From an uncultured Bacteroidota bacterium (GTDB taxonomy: Bacteria; Bacteroidota; Bacteroidia; Flavobacteriales; Flavobacteriaceae), in the NCBI GenBank assembly GCA_913047695.1, contig CAJWUI010000002.1, positions 234,794 through 298,793 on the forward strand: a DNA stretch of 64,000 bases. The letters are read 5' to 3'. Of the stretch, positions 17,013-25,702 are shown in pieces. Position 1 is the stretch's first letter. The number at the start of each line of letters is the position of its first letter. Both the position numbers and the translations under genes were made by a program. A model generated the notes under the pieces. It worked only from the letters and a program-made list of their open reading frames with translations, did no database searches and was not told where the DNA came from.

Positions 17013-17763
17013 TAATAATAGCTACCTAGAAAAAAACCCTACCCTACATACTGAAGATTCAGAATTTAAATTTGAAAACATAAAAAGGTTTTTGAGTTCT
17101 ATTGAAGTTAAAAATAATAGAATTAAAATTTTAGATATCGGTGGAGGCGCAGGTATAATTGGAAAATTAGTTCTAGAATTCTTTCTAGATAGTGGAATTA
17201 TTGTAACATTTCATTCTTTAGATTTATCAAAACAAATGCTCAAAATTCAATTAAAAAATAACCCTCAAATTAAAAAAATAATTAATTGTTCTATTAATGA
17301 ATGTACTGAATTAAATTATGATCTGGTTTTAATGATTGACGTAATAGAGCATATAGAGGAAAAAGAGGATACAGCTAAAATCCTAAATAAAATTGGTAAA
17401 AATATTATTTATAACATCCCTATAGAAATTAATTTTTTTGACATTTTAAAATATTTAAAGTCATATTTTAGATATTATAAAAGACAAAAAAAAAGGTGGG
17501 GACATGTCCACTTTTTTTCTTTTAAATCCTCTCAATCATTTTTAAGAAGACATCATAAAATCATTAATTCATATTTTAAACCGTATTGTTTTCACTATAG
17601 ATATTCAGATTACGAAGGTTATTTGAAATTAAGGAGTGATTATTTATGGAATATAGAATTAAAAATATCATGCTGGATATTTAATCATTTTCCGATGATT
17701 TCAAAATACCTAATTCAAGGGTCTAATTATTCTCTTGTAAAAACAAAAAATGCTTTTTCATAG
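16996..17763 (+). CDS. SAM-dependent methyltransferase (Methyltransf_11/12-like)
   Basis: 255 aa without a signal peptide. Motif I is ILDIGGGAGIIGKLV (about residues 36-50), the acidic end of strand 2 is FHSLDLSKQM, and the motif II region is YDLVLMIDVIEHIEEKED. The later part (KRWGHVHFFSFKSSQSFLRRH) resembles small-molecule or lipid O-methyltransferases. The target is unknown. It overlaps the preceding small gene by 17 bases. Confidence 0.75.
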   Translation: MTDIYNNNSYLEKNPTLHTEDSEFKFENIKRFLSSIEVKNNRIKILDIGGGAGIIGKLVLEFFLDSGIIVTFHSLDLSKQMLKIQLKNNPQIKKIINCSINECTELNYDLVLMIDVIEHIEEKEDTAKILNKIGKNIIYNIPIEINFFDILKYLKSYFRYYKRQKKRWGHVHFFSFKSSQSFLRRHHKIINSYFKPYCFHYRYSDYEGYLKLRSDYLWNIELKISCWIFNHFPMISKYLIQGSNYSLVKTKNAFS

Positions 17764-17871
17764 GCCAAATTATTTTAAAATATAACATACTGTACTTAAT
17801 AATATTTATGTAGCCTATTAAATGTAAATCTGCCCTAATAAAAATTCCTCTTTACTAAATTCAGCTTCTTA

Positions 17872-17909
17872 TTTGTATATTGTTACTTGTTAACCATAAA
17901 TGAATTAAA
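17872..17909 (+). promoter_or_regulatory. Shared secretome promoter/leader, copy before 17910
   Basis: TTTGTATATT (17872-17881) and TTAACCATAAATGAATTAAA immediately before the ATG; the same arrangement and near-identical sequence as the copy at 14231. Confidence 0.5.
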
Positions 17910-18689
17910 ATGAAAAAATTTATGTTCTTTATAATCCTGTGCCCATTAGTTGGTTTATCTCAATATGTTGATATGTGGCATTTTTCTGTTCCTTACAATG
18001 AAACTAATATATATGAGGCAACTGAAAAAGAATGGTATGCTAATGTAATGTCAAAAGCTGCAAAAAATCAATTAATAAATGGTTGGGGAATGGCCAGAAG
18101 AGTTGGGAAAGACGAAAAAGACGTAAAATACATAACTTGGATTTCATTCGGAGATATAAAATCTCGAAAAAATGCATACAATTCAATTGGTAAGTATTTT
18201 GATGAAACATCTGAACAATTATTCACTCCTAAATTAAGTCAGTTGGGTAGAGATAAGTGGGGATCATATGTTGTTGGAAACAGTAATCTATATTTTGATG
18301 AATTTCTATCGGCTCCTAAAGGGGTAAACATAAAATACTCAGTTCACAATTATGCGATGTCTTCAGATGCTAAAAACTTTTCAAATCAACAAAAGATTAT
18401 TTGGCTTCCGTTTTTTAAGAATCTTTTAAAGAAAAATCAAACAAAGCAAAAAAGTTGGGGTGTTGCTAGAAGAATAAATCCTCGTGGTCACAAATATCAA
18501 TGGAATGTGATGACTGTAGATGGATTCCAAACTCTAGATGATGTTTTTGAATCAATTAACTCAGATGTACCTGGGATTTCAAAATTAAACCTAAAACCAA
18601 TAACAGATTCTGCTCCAAATGGATGGTTTGAACAAGTAATCTGGGAGATTTTAGTAAGAGTAACTGAAGAAGGTGAAATAATAGAATAA
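17910..18689 (+). CDS. Secreted protein of unknown family (paralogue A)
   Basis: 259 aa with a Sec signal (KKFMFFIILCPLVGLSQ). It is a clear paralogue of the next gene. Shared features in order: an acidic helix and ALINGW/GVINGW segment (QLINGWGMARRVGK), a YITWISFGDIK strand, KSWGVARRINPRGHKYQWNV, MTVDGFQTLDDVF, and APNGWFEQVIWEILVRV at the end. The internal similarity of the ..NGW..RR.. segment to the later WGVARRINP segment suggests two related halves, possibly ferredoxin-like/ABM-type repeats. Function unknown. A GC-rich imperfect hairpin followed by T's lies at about 18696-18727. Confidence 0.65.
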   Translation: MKKFMFFIILCPLVGLSQYVDMWHFSVPYNETNIYEATEKEWYANVMSKAAKNQLINGWGMARRVGKDEKDVKYITWISFGDIKSRKNAYNSIGKYFDETSEQLFTPKLSQLGRDKWGSYVVGNSNLYFDEFLSAPKGVNIKYSVHNYAMSSDAKNFSNQQKIIWLPFFKNLLKKNQTKQKSWGVARRINPRGHKYQWNVMTVDGFQTLDDVFESINSDVPGISKLNLKPITDSAPNGWFEQVIWEILVRVTEEGEIIE

Positions 18690-18754
18690 TTTAAACAATC
18701 CCACTTAAGCGTAGGGGGTTTTATTTTTTAATCCATTCTGAGTATCTTAGAAAA

Positions 18755-18781
18755 CAATATTAATCATAAATCAATTTTAAA
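18755..18781 (+). promoter_or_regulatory. Shared leader copy before 18782
   Basis: AATATTAATCATAAATCAAT followed by T/A run and ATG. The sequence farther upstream (ATTCTGAGTATCTTAG) matches the region before 19660 (ATTCTCTATATCTTAG). Confidence 0.45.
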
Positions 18782-19564
18782 ATGAGAAAAATAATTTTTT
18801 TAACTACTTTCTTTTTTTCTTTTACAATAAATGCTCAATATTTTATGTATGGATATAATATTGTTCCAGAAGATGAAATTGAACATTATCTACAAAATGA
18901 AAGAGAGTTATATGGTAAAGCAGCTGAAAAGGCCTTCAAAGAGGGAGTAATTAATGGCTGGGCTATTATGAGACGCATCCAGGGAGGGAAATCTGAACCA
19001 AATTTTTATTGGTACATTGGTATAGACGATATGAAAAAACTAGATGCCCTTCCAAATGATTTTGGTAAAATTATAAATGAAACCATGGAGAATTCTGGTG
19101 TCCCTTCATTAATTAAAAGAGCTATTAAAAATCATAGTACTTATGGAAGGTTTGTTGCTTCTTTTTATAGACCCGAAGTGACTAGGACTAAAGATTTTAA
19201 GGGGTTTAAATATTTAAAACATAATGTTGCTTCAACGCCAAATCCAAATTTATGGTGGGACACACAAATTAAACAATGGGGTCCTTTTATAAAGAAAAAC
19301 ATGAATAATGGTAAGGTTAATCAAGAGATTTGGGCTCCAGCAGTTAGAATAAATCCTACTGGTAATGGATATAATTGGAATGTAATAACAATTGACGGAT
19401 ACAATTCTCTTTCTGATCTTTTTCAAAATGGGGGGAAAGAATTCCCTTCAATGGAGGGTGTTGATTTCAAAAGCATAAGTGAAACTATGCCCAATGGATG
19501 GTATAAGTCAGTTATCTGGGAAAGAGTTATGTGGTTAGATGATAATGGAAAGCTAATGGAATAA
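18782..19564 (+). CDS. Secreted protein of unknown family (paralogue B)
   Basis: 260 aa with a Sec signal (RKIIFLTTFFFSFTINAQ). It matches its upstream neighbour along the whole length: KEGVINGWAIMRRIQGG, NFYWYIGIDDMKKLD, WAPAVRINPTGNGYNWNV, ITIDGYNSLSDLF, MPNGWYKSVIWERVMWLDDNG. Conserved aromatic and Arg positions suggest a common binding site. Own leader and own terminator mean it is probably a separate transcription unit. Unknown function. Confidence 0.65.
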   Translation: MRKIIFLTTFFFSFTINAQYFMYGYNIVPEDEIEHYLQNERELYGKAAEKAFKEGVINGWAIMRRIQGGKSEPNFYWYIGIDDMKKLDALPNDFGKIINETMENSGVPSLIKRAIKNHSTYGRFVASFYRPEVTRTKDFKGFKYLKHNVASTPNPNLWWDTQIKQWGPFIKKNMNNGKVNQEIWAPAVRINPTGNGYNWNVITIDGYNSLSDLFQNGGKEFPSMEGVDFKSISETMPNGWYKSVIWERVMWLDDNGKLME

Positions 19565-19583
19565 TAGCATTGCAAATAAATTG

Positions 19584-19609
19584 CCCTCCCAAGTGGAGGG
19601 TTTTTTTTT
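19584..19609 (+). terminator. Intrinsic terminator
   Basis: CCCTCC (19584-19589), loop CAAGT, GGAGGG (19595-19600), then nine T's. A textbook rho-independent terminator right after the paralogue B gene. Confidence 0.85.
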
Positions 19610-19659
19610 CGATTCATTCTCTATATCTTAGTTAGTTTATTAATCATAAATCAATTAAA

Positions 19660-20358
19660 ATGAAACTTAAATTATATTTATTAATATTTGTATTCAGCTT
19701 TATCGGTATTCTTGATGCTCAAGTTATAAAAGGTGGTAATTGTTGGATCGATTATGAAATAATAGTTGACAGTAATGATGCTCCAACTGTTTTGAACCTT
19801 TTAGACTCTTTTTTTTCAAAACCTGAAAATAGAATTGAGGGTGTAACTTACAACCTAACTCAATTTAATTATAAAGACAAGGACTTTGAAGCAACTCATT
19901 TATTTCAAGTGGTTGGACCTGCAAATGCATTAAGCAAATGGCACCATAATCCTCCTGGTATTGAAGGACAGTTGACCGGTGTAATGGTTAACCAATTTAT
20001 TGAACCATACTCTGCATTTTTTGGGAAAAATATTATTTCTTTCGGAACACCAAGTAATGATAAACTTGAATTTACTTATTCTTTGAAAGTAAATGATGAA
20101 GAAAAATTTTCTACAGCTTGGGTCAAGGCAATTAAAGCTCTGAAGCCTGACAATTTTGTTGGCCTTGGGTCGGTAATAGCTGGAGGTTCGGATGGTCAAA
20201 CCCACTACATTTATTCTCAACGAGACGATATGGAAGCCGTTTTTAATCCAAAAGCTATTAAAGGGAGTGATAAAATCTGGAAAACATTTTCTGAAGAGGC
20301 TGGGGAATTTGAGGTAATTAGAAAAATTGTTAGAACCAGACTCAAAATTTGGGAATAG
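19660..20358 (+). CDS. Secreted hypothetical protein
   Basis: 232 aa, signal KLKLYLLIFVFSFIGILDAQ. The mature part appears to have two related halves of about 100 aa (CWIDYEIIVDSNDAPTVLNL / EFTYSLKVNDEEKFSTAW; THLFQVVGPANALSKW / HYIYSQRDDMEAVF). This hints at a tandem dimeric alpha/beta-barrel (ABM-like) fold. Preceded by the AATCATAAATCAATTAAA leader and followed by a strong terminator. Probably belongs with the two upstream paralogues functionally, though sequence identity is low. Confidence 0.6.
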   Translation: MKLKLYLLIFVFSFIGILDAQVIKGGNCWIDYEIIVDSNDAPTVLNLLDSFFSKPENRIEGVTYNLTQFNYKDKDFEATHLFQVVGPANALSKWHHNPPGIEGQLTGVMVNQFIEPYSAFFGKNIISFGTPSNDKLEFTYSLKVNDEEKFSTAWVKAIKALKPDNFVGLGSVIAGGSDGQTHYIYSQRDDMEAVFNPKAIKGSDKIWKTFSEEAGEFEVIRKIVRTRLKIWE

Positions 20359-20424
20359 ACTACCAAATCATTTATTCCCTATAAATAAATAGATAGTAAA
20401 TGATAAACTAAATTATCACAATTA

Positions 20425-20454
20425 AAAAGACCTCTCAAACGTGAGAGGTCTTTT
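20425..20454. terminator. Bidirectional intrinsic terminator
   Basis: AAAAGACCTCTCA (20425-20437), loop AACG, TGAGAGGTCTTTT (20442-20454): 13-bp perfect stem with A-run on one side and T-run on the other, placed between convergent genes. Confidence 0.85.
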
Positions 20455-20462
20455 AAAATAAT

Positions 20463-21326
20463 CTAGTTTGTCCAGCCACCAATTAAAACTCTTGGCTCTA
20501 CTCCGTAAGCCTTTATTCTGTTTTTAAGTTCTTCAGTTGAATTACCTATTAAGATGAATGAGTTAATTTTAAAAGTATCTAAAAATGGTTTCATGTTTGG
20601 TCCATTTTCAAAATTTTCTGCATGAAGAATTGCTGCTTCAGAGTTTTTATATTTCTCAATTAGAGTTATTTTTTTTTCGTTTGGAGAAATATAATATCCA
20701 TAATCGTAAGCATCTGGTTCATTTTTTCTCATAAAGTTTGTCAGCTTTTCTAAAAATATTTTTACTTCATTTAAGCTATATCCTTTGTTAATTGATAGTT
20801 CAATAACGAAACCCACTTTCTCATTAGTTAGATTTTTACTCGATTTTGCGTTTGCCTCTTTTTCAAAATGGTGCATATCAAAAAATTGAAACTCTTCAAT
20901 TATTTTGTCATTCTCCCATTGATATGAAATATGAAATGGAAATTTTACTTTTTGACCAGTATATTTTCCTGTAGCACTAAAATTATTCCAAATACTTGAC
21001 CAAATCTTACCGTTTGAGTAATAATTAGTTTCAATTTCAGATCCATTTGCATCTCCATTTACTGACTCAAATTTAATACCATCAAATAAATCGAACATTT
21101 CTTCTATGCCAGCAATAAATTCTTCTTTGTTAAAGATCACATCTTTCGAGTTTACCATTTTCATGTTATCAGAAAAGACTTCTTTCAAATAATCAGTTCT
21201 TTCAGCCGATACCTCTTCAAAAATCTTTTTAATAATTGTTGATTTCTCGTCAGATGAGTCGACTTTAGCAAATGGTCGAGAGCATGAGAAAATCATTATT
21301 AAAGGAATAAAAAATAGTTTTTTCAT
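20463..21326 (-). CDS. Two-domain lipoprotein: NTF2-like plus ABM-like
   Basis: 287 aa. The lipobox is LIMIFSC (Cys15). Residues about 25-150 form an NTF2-like domain (IIKKIFEEVSAERTDYLKEVF, GIKFESVNGDAN, SIWNNFSATGKYTG, EFQFFDMHHF). Residues about 165-287 resemble the antibiotic-biosynthesis-monooxygenase-like ferredoxin fold (VGFVIELSINKGYSLNEV, ITLIEKYKNSEAAILHAENF, ending RVLIGGWTN). The second domain is a relative of the stand-alone lipoprotein at 30897-31406, whose end reads YRTSIGGYAKK. The leader before the start belongs to the shared family. Function unknown. Confidence 0.7.
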   Translation of the reverse strand: MKKLFFIPLIMIFSCSRPFAKVDSSDEKSTIIKKIFEEVSAERTDYLKEVFSDNMKMVNSKDVIFNKEEFIAGIEEMFDLFDGIKFESVNGDANGSEIETNYYSNGKIWSSIWNNFSATGKYTGQKVKFPFHISYQWENDKIIEEFQFFDMHHFEKEANAKSSKNLTNEKVGFVIELSINKGYSLNEVKIFLEKLTNFMRKNEPDAYDYGYYISPNEKKITLIEKYKNSEAAILHAENFENGPNMKPFLDTFKINSFILIGNSTEELKNRIKAYGVEPRVLIGGWTN

Positions 21327-21367
21327 TTAGATTGATTTGTAATTAACATTTTAAATATACAAATTAG
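21327..21367 (-). promoter_or_regulatory. Shared secretome promoter/leader, copy before 21326
   Basis: On the minus strand: CTAATTTGTATATT, a short spacer, then TTAATTACAAATCAATCTAA directly before ATG. Confidence 0.5.
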
Positions 21368-21473
21368 TTCCTGACAATGTAATATTAAAAAATTCTACTA
21401 AGCATTTACAATCGCGATTTTCATGATGGAAAAACGATGAATAAAAATTTCAAAATTACTAAGTAAATCACTA

Positions 21474-21884
21474 CTAACCATCTGGACCAACAGAGTTGTC
21501 CGGTTCCTCCTGTCCAAGTAGTATTTTATAATTTACTTCTTTATTTGTCAATGTAACTAAGTCGAAGTCCTCATTAAAAGATGCTTCATTTTCAACTCCA
21601 TCAATTATATAAGTTTGAACACGATCATTTAAATCATCTCCTTTATTTTCCCAAGTACCTTTACCTTCATTATTTAAAGTATTTCTTCTTTTAATATATG
21701 TTCCATCAACCTTATATTCGATATCAAAAAAATTATTTCCACTGTATGGGTCGTCTAAAAGCCAAAGCCAGATTCCAATTAACTGATCTGTGGCACTTTC
21801 TTGTTGTTCCTCCTATTCTTCCATTTCGTTGGAGGAACAACTAACTACAAGAAATAAAATTGGTAATAAAAAAAGTTTTTTCAT
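21474..21884 (-). pseudogene. Lipoprotein gene interrupted by an in-frame TAG at codon 24
   Basis: The frame from ATG at 21884 gives the signal KKLFLLPILFLVVSC, then SSNEMEE and a TAG at 21815-21813, then continues without further stops for 112 codons to TAG at 21476-21474. The downstream part is clearly protein-like: TDQLIGIWLWLLDDPYSGN, IEYKVDGTYIKRRNTL, EGKGTWENKGDDLND, FDLVTLTNKEVNYKILLG. This resembles small lipocalin-like lipoproteins. A single substitution (for example from CAG, AAG or GAG) would explain it. It may be a real pseudogene, a sequencing error, or a within-population variant. Confidence 0.75.
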
Positions 21885-22021
21885 AGCATAAATATAAATA
21901 ACCTTCACATTACACTATTACATAAGGCTCCCTATTTGAGAAACTGATTTTTTTTCAAATAGGGTTCTTATTTTTTGCTTTTCTTATACTATTTTTTTTA
22001 CATTTTATTTAGCTTAGTTTC

Positions 22022-22177
22022 ATGAGTGATTTAAATTCCATTAATAAACACAAATGTAAAAGTTGTTCAAAAGAGATTGATTTTATTTGGGCAAGTGGTA
22101 TTTATAATAACAATGAATTTTCACGACTATGCGCAAATTGTAGGGATGATTTGCTTAATGATTTATATAAAAAATGA
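22022..22177 (+). CDS. Small zinc-ribbon-like protein (51 aa)
   Basis: Two CxxC pairs (CKSC near residue 13 and CANC near residue 38) frame a short beta segment (IDFIWASGIYNNNEFSRL). This is the spacing of a one-knuckle zinc ribbon. Its stop overlaps the next start as ATGA, so the two are coupled. No named family recognised. Confidence 0.55.
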   Translation: MSDLNSINKHKCKSCSKEIDFIWASGIYNNNEFSRLCANCRDDLLNDLYKK

Positions 22178-22374
22178 TTGAAGTCCCTTTATATCCAAAT
22201 GGTCACCCTTGTAGATGCTCAGGAGCTTGTAACTATTCAAAAGCATTTGAAAACGCTGGTAAGCCAAATTATATAGATTATGAAACTCATATAAAAAAGG
22301 ATTTTATCCCAAAATCAAAACAGCAGAAACTCATTAATGAATTCTTAAATACTAAGTATTGTTTGAATAAATAA
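22174..22374 (+). CDS. Small Cys-rich hypothetical protein (66 aa)
   Basis: N-terminal PNGHPCRCSGACNYSKAFENAG holds three closely spaced Cys residues plus a His, consistent with metal binding; the rest is a charged helix. Start overlaps the preceding zinc-ribbon gene (ATGA). Both small proteins may act together. Family not recognised. Confidence 0.5.
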   Translation: MIEVPLYPNGHPCRCSGACNYSKAFENAGKPNYIDYETHIKKDFIPKSKQQKLINEFLNTKYCLNK

Positions 22375-22389
22375 TTTCTAACCTAAAGA

Positions 22390-23064
22390 ATGAAAAAGCT
22401 GCTCATTTTTTTAATGTTACTGCCACTAATTTCATTTGGACAGGAGAAATTAAAAGATGTTGATTTAACATTTTATCGAGAAGATCAAATTTATTTCGGG
22501 ACATCTTTTATGCTACTTAATAGTAATCAAGAAAAATTTAAACGTCAAGGAATTTCAAAATATTTTCAACTTGGTTTTGTAAGAGATATTCCAATAATTT
22601 CTTCTGGCAAATTAGCAATTGGTTTAGGTTTAGGATATTCTTTTCAAGACTATAATTCTAATTTGGTAAGATTTAATATTAATAATGGTAGTTCAATTTA
22701 CATTGTAAATTATACCCTAAATCAAAAATCAAAATTATCTTTTAATTTCATTGAATTTCCAATTTCTTTAAGATGGAGAAACTCCTCACCTTATAATCAA
22801 CAATTCTGGAGAGTTTATACAGGGTTTAAACTTCAAAGAAATTTTTTTTCAAAATTGAAATATAGCACTGGGTACACAAAAAATATTTCTAATGAAGTTA
22901 ATAATTGGAAAAAAGAGTTGTATTTAAGTTTTGGATATAACACTTGGAATTTTTATTTCTCTTATGATTTGAATCAAGTAATGAAAAACTTGCGTAACCA
23001 ATATTCTGGCAAACCATTTAATATAACATCTCTGAAGATCGGGTTGATTTTCTACATACTATAG
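22390..23064 (+). CDS. Outer-membrane beta-barrel protein
   Basis: 224 aa with signal peptide (KKLLIFLMLLPLISFGQ). Alternating amphipathic strands run to the C-terminus: LAIGLGLGYSFQDYN, LSFNFIEFPISLRWRNS, FWRVYTGFKLQRNFFS, LYLSFGYNTWNFYFSYDLN and NITSLKIGLIFYIL. This is the pattern of the PorT/OMP_b-brl group, usually 8-stranded. It follows the small Cys-rich gene by 15 bases. Ligand unknown. Confidence 0.75.
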   Translation: MKKLLIFLMLLPLISFGQEKLKDVDLTFYREDQIYFGTSFMLLNSNQEKFKRQGISKYFQLGFVRDIPIISSGKLAIGLGLGYSFQDYNSNLVRFNINNGSSIYIVNYTLNQKSKLSFNFIEFPISLRWRNSSPYNQQFWRVYTGFKLQRNFFSKLKYSTGYTKNISNEVNNWKKELYLSFGYNTWNFYFSYDLNQVMKNLRNQYSGKPFNITSLKIGLIFYIL

Positions 23065-23143
23065 GGATCTTAGATAAAATAGATCCAATTAGAAATACTT
23101 GAGTTAGGGGGGTACTATTTTTTTACTGTTCTTATGCTGTTTT

Positions 23144-23758
23144 TCAATTATCAACAAAAGGTTTGTATGCTTTAAATTCTTTGGTTTCCTTCCAATCTTC
23201 AACAGAAATATCTTTTGGCACTCTTTCCCCATCCTTAAAAATTAATTGTTCTGGTGGTGGTGTAGAACCAACTAGCCGAAGATAAATAGCAAATTTTCCT
23301 CTGTGATGCGATTGATGTTCAAATCCCTTTCGGGCTAAACATCTCTTACTGCAATTCCAACGATAGTAATAGGTCATTGCATCAAGATCATTTTCATTTT
23401 TAATTTGATCAATCATAACATCATAACTTTTTGACACCCATTCGACAACTTGAATTTTTGTTTGAAGATTTTCCCTATTGTAAATTTCTTTTTGATTGCT
23501 AGCATCATATCCACCTGCAATCATAGCTGCGTATCTGTAATTTCCTAGTCCAAGATGCAAAGCTTCTTCCCTAAAGGACAAAATCTCCGGTGTGGGTTGG
23601 AAACCGTAATATTTTTCAGGCATAGTATTCAGATACTTCAGAGTAAATTCTTTTGCCCTTTCGAAATCGGTTATTAAGTCGCAAGCAATTACAGCATCTG
23701 TTTGTTGCTGACAAATAGATATGAATGGGAGCATAAAAATTAGTAATACTTTTTTCAT
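23144..23758 (-). CDS. Exported DinB-family protein
   Basis: 204 aa, signal KKVLLIFMLPFISIC. The body is a DinB four-helix bundle: FERAKEFTLKYLNTMPEKYYGF with QPTPEILSFREEALHLGLGNYRY, and the family end GFEHQSHHRGKFAIYLRLVGSTPPPEQ. His residues (about 68, 147, 150/151) could bind a metal as in DinB/YfiT proteins. Members act as metal-dependent thiol-transferase-like enzymes, but an exported version has no assigned role. Leader of the shared family (AACCATAAATCAGC) precedes it. Confidence 0.75.
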   Translation of the reverse strand: MKKVLLIFMLPFISICQQQTDAVIACDLITDFERAKEFTLKYLNTMPEKYYGFQPTPEILSFREEALHLGLGNYRYAAMIAGGYDASNQKEIYNRENLQTKIQVVEWVSKSYDVMIDQIKNENDLDAMTYYYRWNCSKRCLARKGFEHQSHHRGKFAIYLRLVGSTPPPEQLIFKDGERVPKDISVEDWKETKEFKAYKPFVDN

Positions 23759-23799
23759 TTTGCTGATTTATGGTTAATAATAAATAAATATAAACCTAT

Positions 23800-23818
23800 G
23801 ATTTATAAAATACAATTT
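23800..23818. repeat. Dispersed intergenic element, copy 1
   Basis: GATTTATAAAATACAATTT, identical to 31480-31498; diverged relatives at 28335-28353 and 36225-36243. In each case it sits upstream of a leader or lipoprotein start. Confidence 0.55.
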
Positions 23819-23998
23819 GAAGAATGGTCTTTATGGGTAATGGATATTCCTTTAGATTTACCCTTTGTAAATTAAATATATAATTATACCTAATATTTAT
23901 ATAAGAATTATTCATAGGTTTATAAAAATTATATTTTTAAATACAAATAATTTTGATTGATTAGTGTTGTTAATTATATTAAAATTAAAATTTTAGTT

Positions 23999-24787
23999 AT
24001 GAAAGTAAAGATTTTAATTGTCTTGCTGATTTCTCAAATAATAGTCAGTTGTGCTGTAATTAGACCAGGAGAAGTTGGAATAAAACAAAAGTTAGGTAAA
24101 TTTTCAGATAAGGTAGTCAAAGAGGGAACGGTGGTTTACAATCCTCTAATAAGCAAAGTTGTAAAAGAATCAACCCAAACACAAAATATTAAACTAATAT
24201 TGAGTCTTCCAAGTAAAGAAGGCTTAAGTGTAGAATCTGAAATATCGATCTTGTATAGACTTGAAGAAGATAAAGTTGCTTCTGTTTTGGAAAATTTAGG
24301 TAAAAATTACGAATCAATTGTCACTAGTGTTTTTAGATCAGCAGCATCTGACGTTTGCGCACAGTTTTTTGCCAAGGATATGCATTCAGGTGTTAGATCA
24401 AAAATTGAGGGTGAAATCTTATCCAAGATGAAAATTAATTTAGAAAAGCAAGCCAATGGGGTTGATTTGATTGCTGTTTTAATGAAACAAATTCGGCTAC
24501 CCCGCGGTTTAGCGAGCTCAATTGAAAGAAAATTGCAGGCAGAACAAGACGCGATGAGAATGGAGTTTGTATTAAATCAAGAGAGAAAAGAAGCAGAAAG
24601 GAAAATTATCAGTGCTAAAGGTGAAAGAGATGCGCAAATAATCATATCAGAAGGACTAACAAGTAATGTCCTAAAGAATAAAGCCATTGAAGTATTTAAA
24701 GAATTATCTGCTTCAAATAATTCAAAAATAATTATTACAAACGGGAACACACCCTTAATAATTTCTGATGATGAGGATAAAAATTAG
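23999..24787 (+). CDS. SPFH/prohibitin-like lipoprotein
   Basis: 262 aa from the ATG at 23999, chosen for the signal KVKILIVLLISQIIVSC. The SPFH domain follows: RPGEVGIKQKLGKFSDKVVKEG, IKLILSLPSKEGLSVESEISI, LYRLEEDKVASVLENLG, YESIVTSVFRSAASD. A charged coiled coil comes next (IERKLQAEQDAMRMEFVLNQERKEAERKI across about residues 180-210). Prohibitin-type proteins form membrane-associated ring scaffolds. A lipobox instead of a transmembrane helix suggests anchoring at the periplasmic face. Confidence 0.85.
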   Translation: MKVKILIVLLISQIIVSCAVIRPGEVGIKQKLGKFSDKVVKEGTVVYNPLISKVVKESTQTQNIKLILSLPSKEGLSVESEISILYRLEEDKVASVLENLGKNYESIVTSVFRSAASDVCAQFFAKDMHSGVRSKIEGEILSKMKINLEKQANGVDLIAVLMKQIRLPRGLASSIERKLQAEQDAMRMEFVLNQERKEAERKIISAKGERDAQIIISEGLTSNVLKNKAIEVFKELSASNNSKIIITNGNTPLIISDDEDKN

Positions 24788-24885
24788 GTTTTTTACACTA
24801 AAAAAATCTGTTAAAAATTATTAGTAATTTTTTTTTTAATGAAGAAAGCCACCACCCAAAGTAAATAAATAAGTTCTACTTATGA

Positions 24886-25287
24886 TTAATTCCAAACAAA
24901 AAAAATAGATATATTTATTATTAATGCAACAAGCGTCAAAAGGACGCTTCCAGTATGCATGATAAAAAAAGATTTTTCTTTATTCATATCCCTCGCCTTA
25001 TTCATATATGGCACAGCTACGTAACATATAATCATAATAAAAGAACTCAAAATTGACAGAATTTGAGCTATGTACTGATTTGGGCAAAAAATTGATATAA
25101 ATACAAAACATATTAAGGACAATAAGGATACAATTACAAAAAATTTCGGCCATATGTATCTTAAATATCGGCTAGCATCTTTTTCATTTAAGAGTTTATT
25201 AATTGATGGAGGGATAACAGAAGATTGAAAAATTATAATACCTGAAATTAAACCAGCAAAAAATAAAGGGAAATACTCAAATTCCAT
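24886..25287 (-). CDS. Four-helix membrane protein (DUF4149-like)
   Basis: 133 aa with four hydrophobic segments (about 5-25, 48-68, 72-95, 110-131). YFPLFFAGLISGIIIFQSSVIPPSINKLL and RYLRYIWPKFFVIVSLLSL resemble DUF4149-type small membrane proteins. The function is unknown. No neighbour links it to a pathway. Confidence 0.6.
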   Translation of the reverse strand: MEFEYFPLFFAGLISGIIIFQSSVIPPSINKLLNEKDASRYLRYIWPKFFVIVSLLSLICFVFISIFCPNQYIAQILSILSSFIMIICYVAVPYMNKARDMNKEKSFFIMHTGSVLLTLVALIINISIFFVWN

Positions 25288-25415
25288 TTAAGTAAAAATT
25301 TAACATTTATAATGAATTCTTCTAAATTACTTAAATATTGAATAAAGACCTTGATTTTGGAGGGACATATTTATAGATATTAAAAGTAGTTCCTTTAATA
25401 AATAATAGAACGGAT

Positions 25416-25565
25416 TTATTTATCCAATGATTTTTTTATATCCTTTATTCCTGTTTTCATTTTTTTTACAATCTCTATCGCATTATCTAGATGTTCTTTT
25501 TCCCAGTGGATTCTGTATTCATGTCCATTTACAAATTCCATTTCACATTGGCTACACTTTATCAT
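25416..25565 (-). CDS. Small C2H2-type zinc-finger protein (49 aa)
   Basis: Using the ATG at 25565, the protein starts MIKCSQCEMEFVNGHEYRIH and continues WEKEH. This is C-x2-C-x12-H-x4-H, the exact spacing of a classical C2H2 zinc finger, followed by a basic helix (IVKKMKTGIKDIKKSL). The frame extends 15 codons upstream but would add a hydrophobic stretch unlike the finger. C2H2 fingers are uncommon in bacteria; a DNA- or protein-binding role is only inferred. Confidence 0.5.
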   Translation of the reverse strand: MIKCSQCEMEFVNGHEYRIHWEKEHLDNAIEIVKKMKTGIKDIKKSLDK

Positions 25566-25702
25566 TAGAATGAGTAATAATAAATAATACTGCATAACAA
25601 AATAAACCAAAAAATTATTATTGGTAATTTCATTTAATCAATATGATATAACTGTAGCAAGAACAGCATGTTTCAAATAAAGTCCAAGAATTTCTACAAA
25701 TA

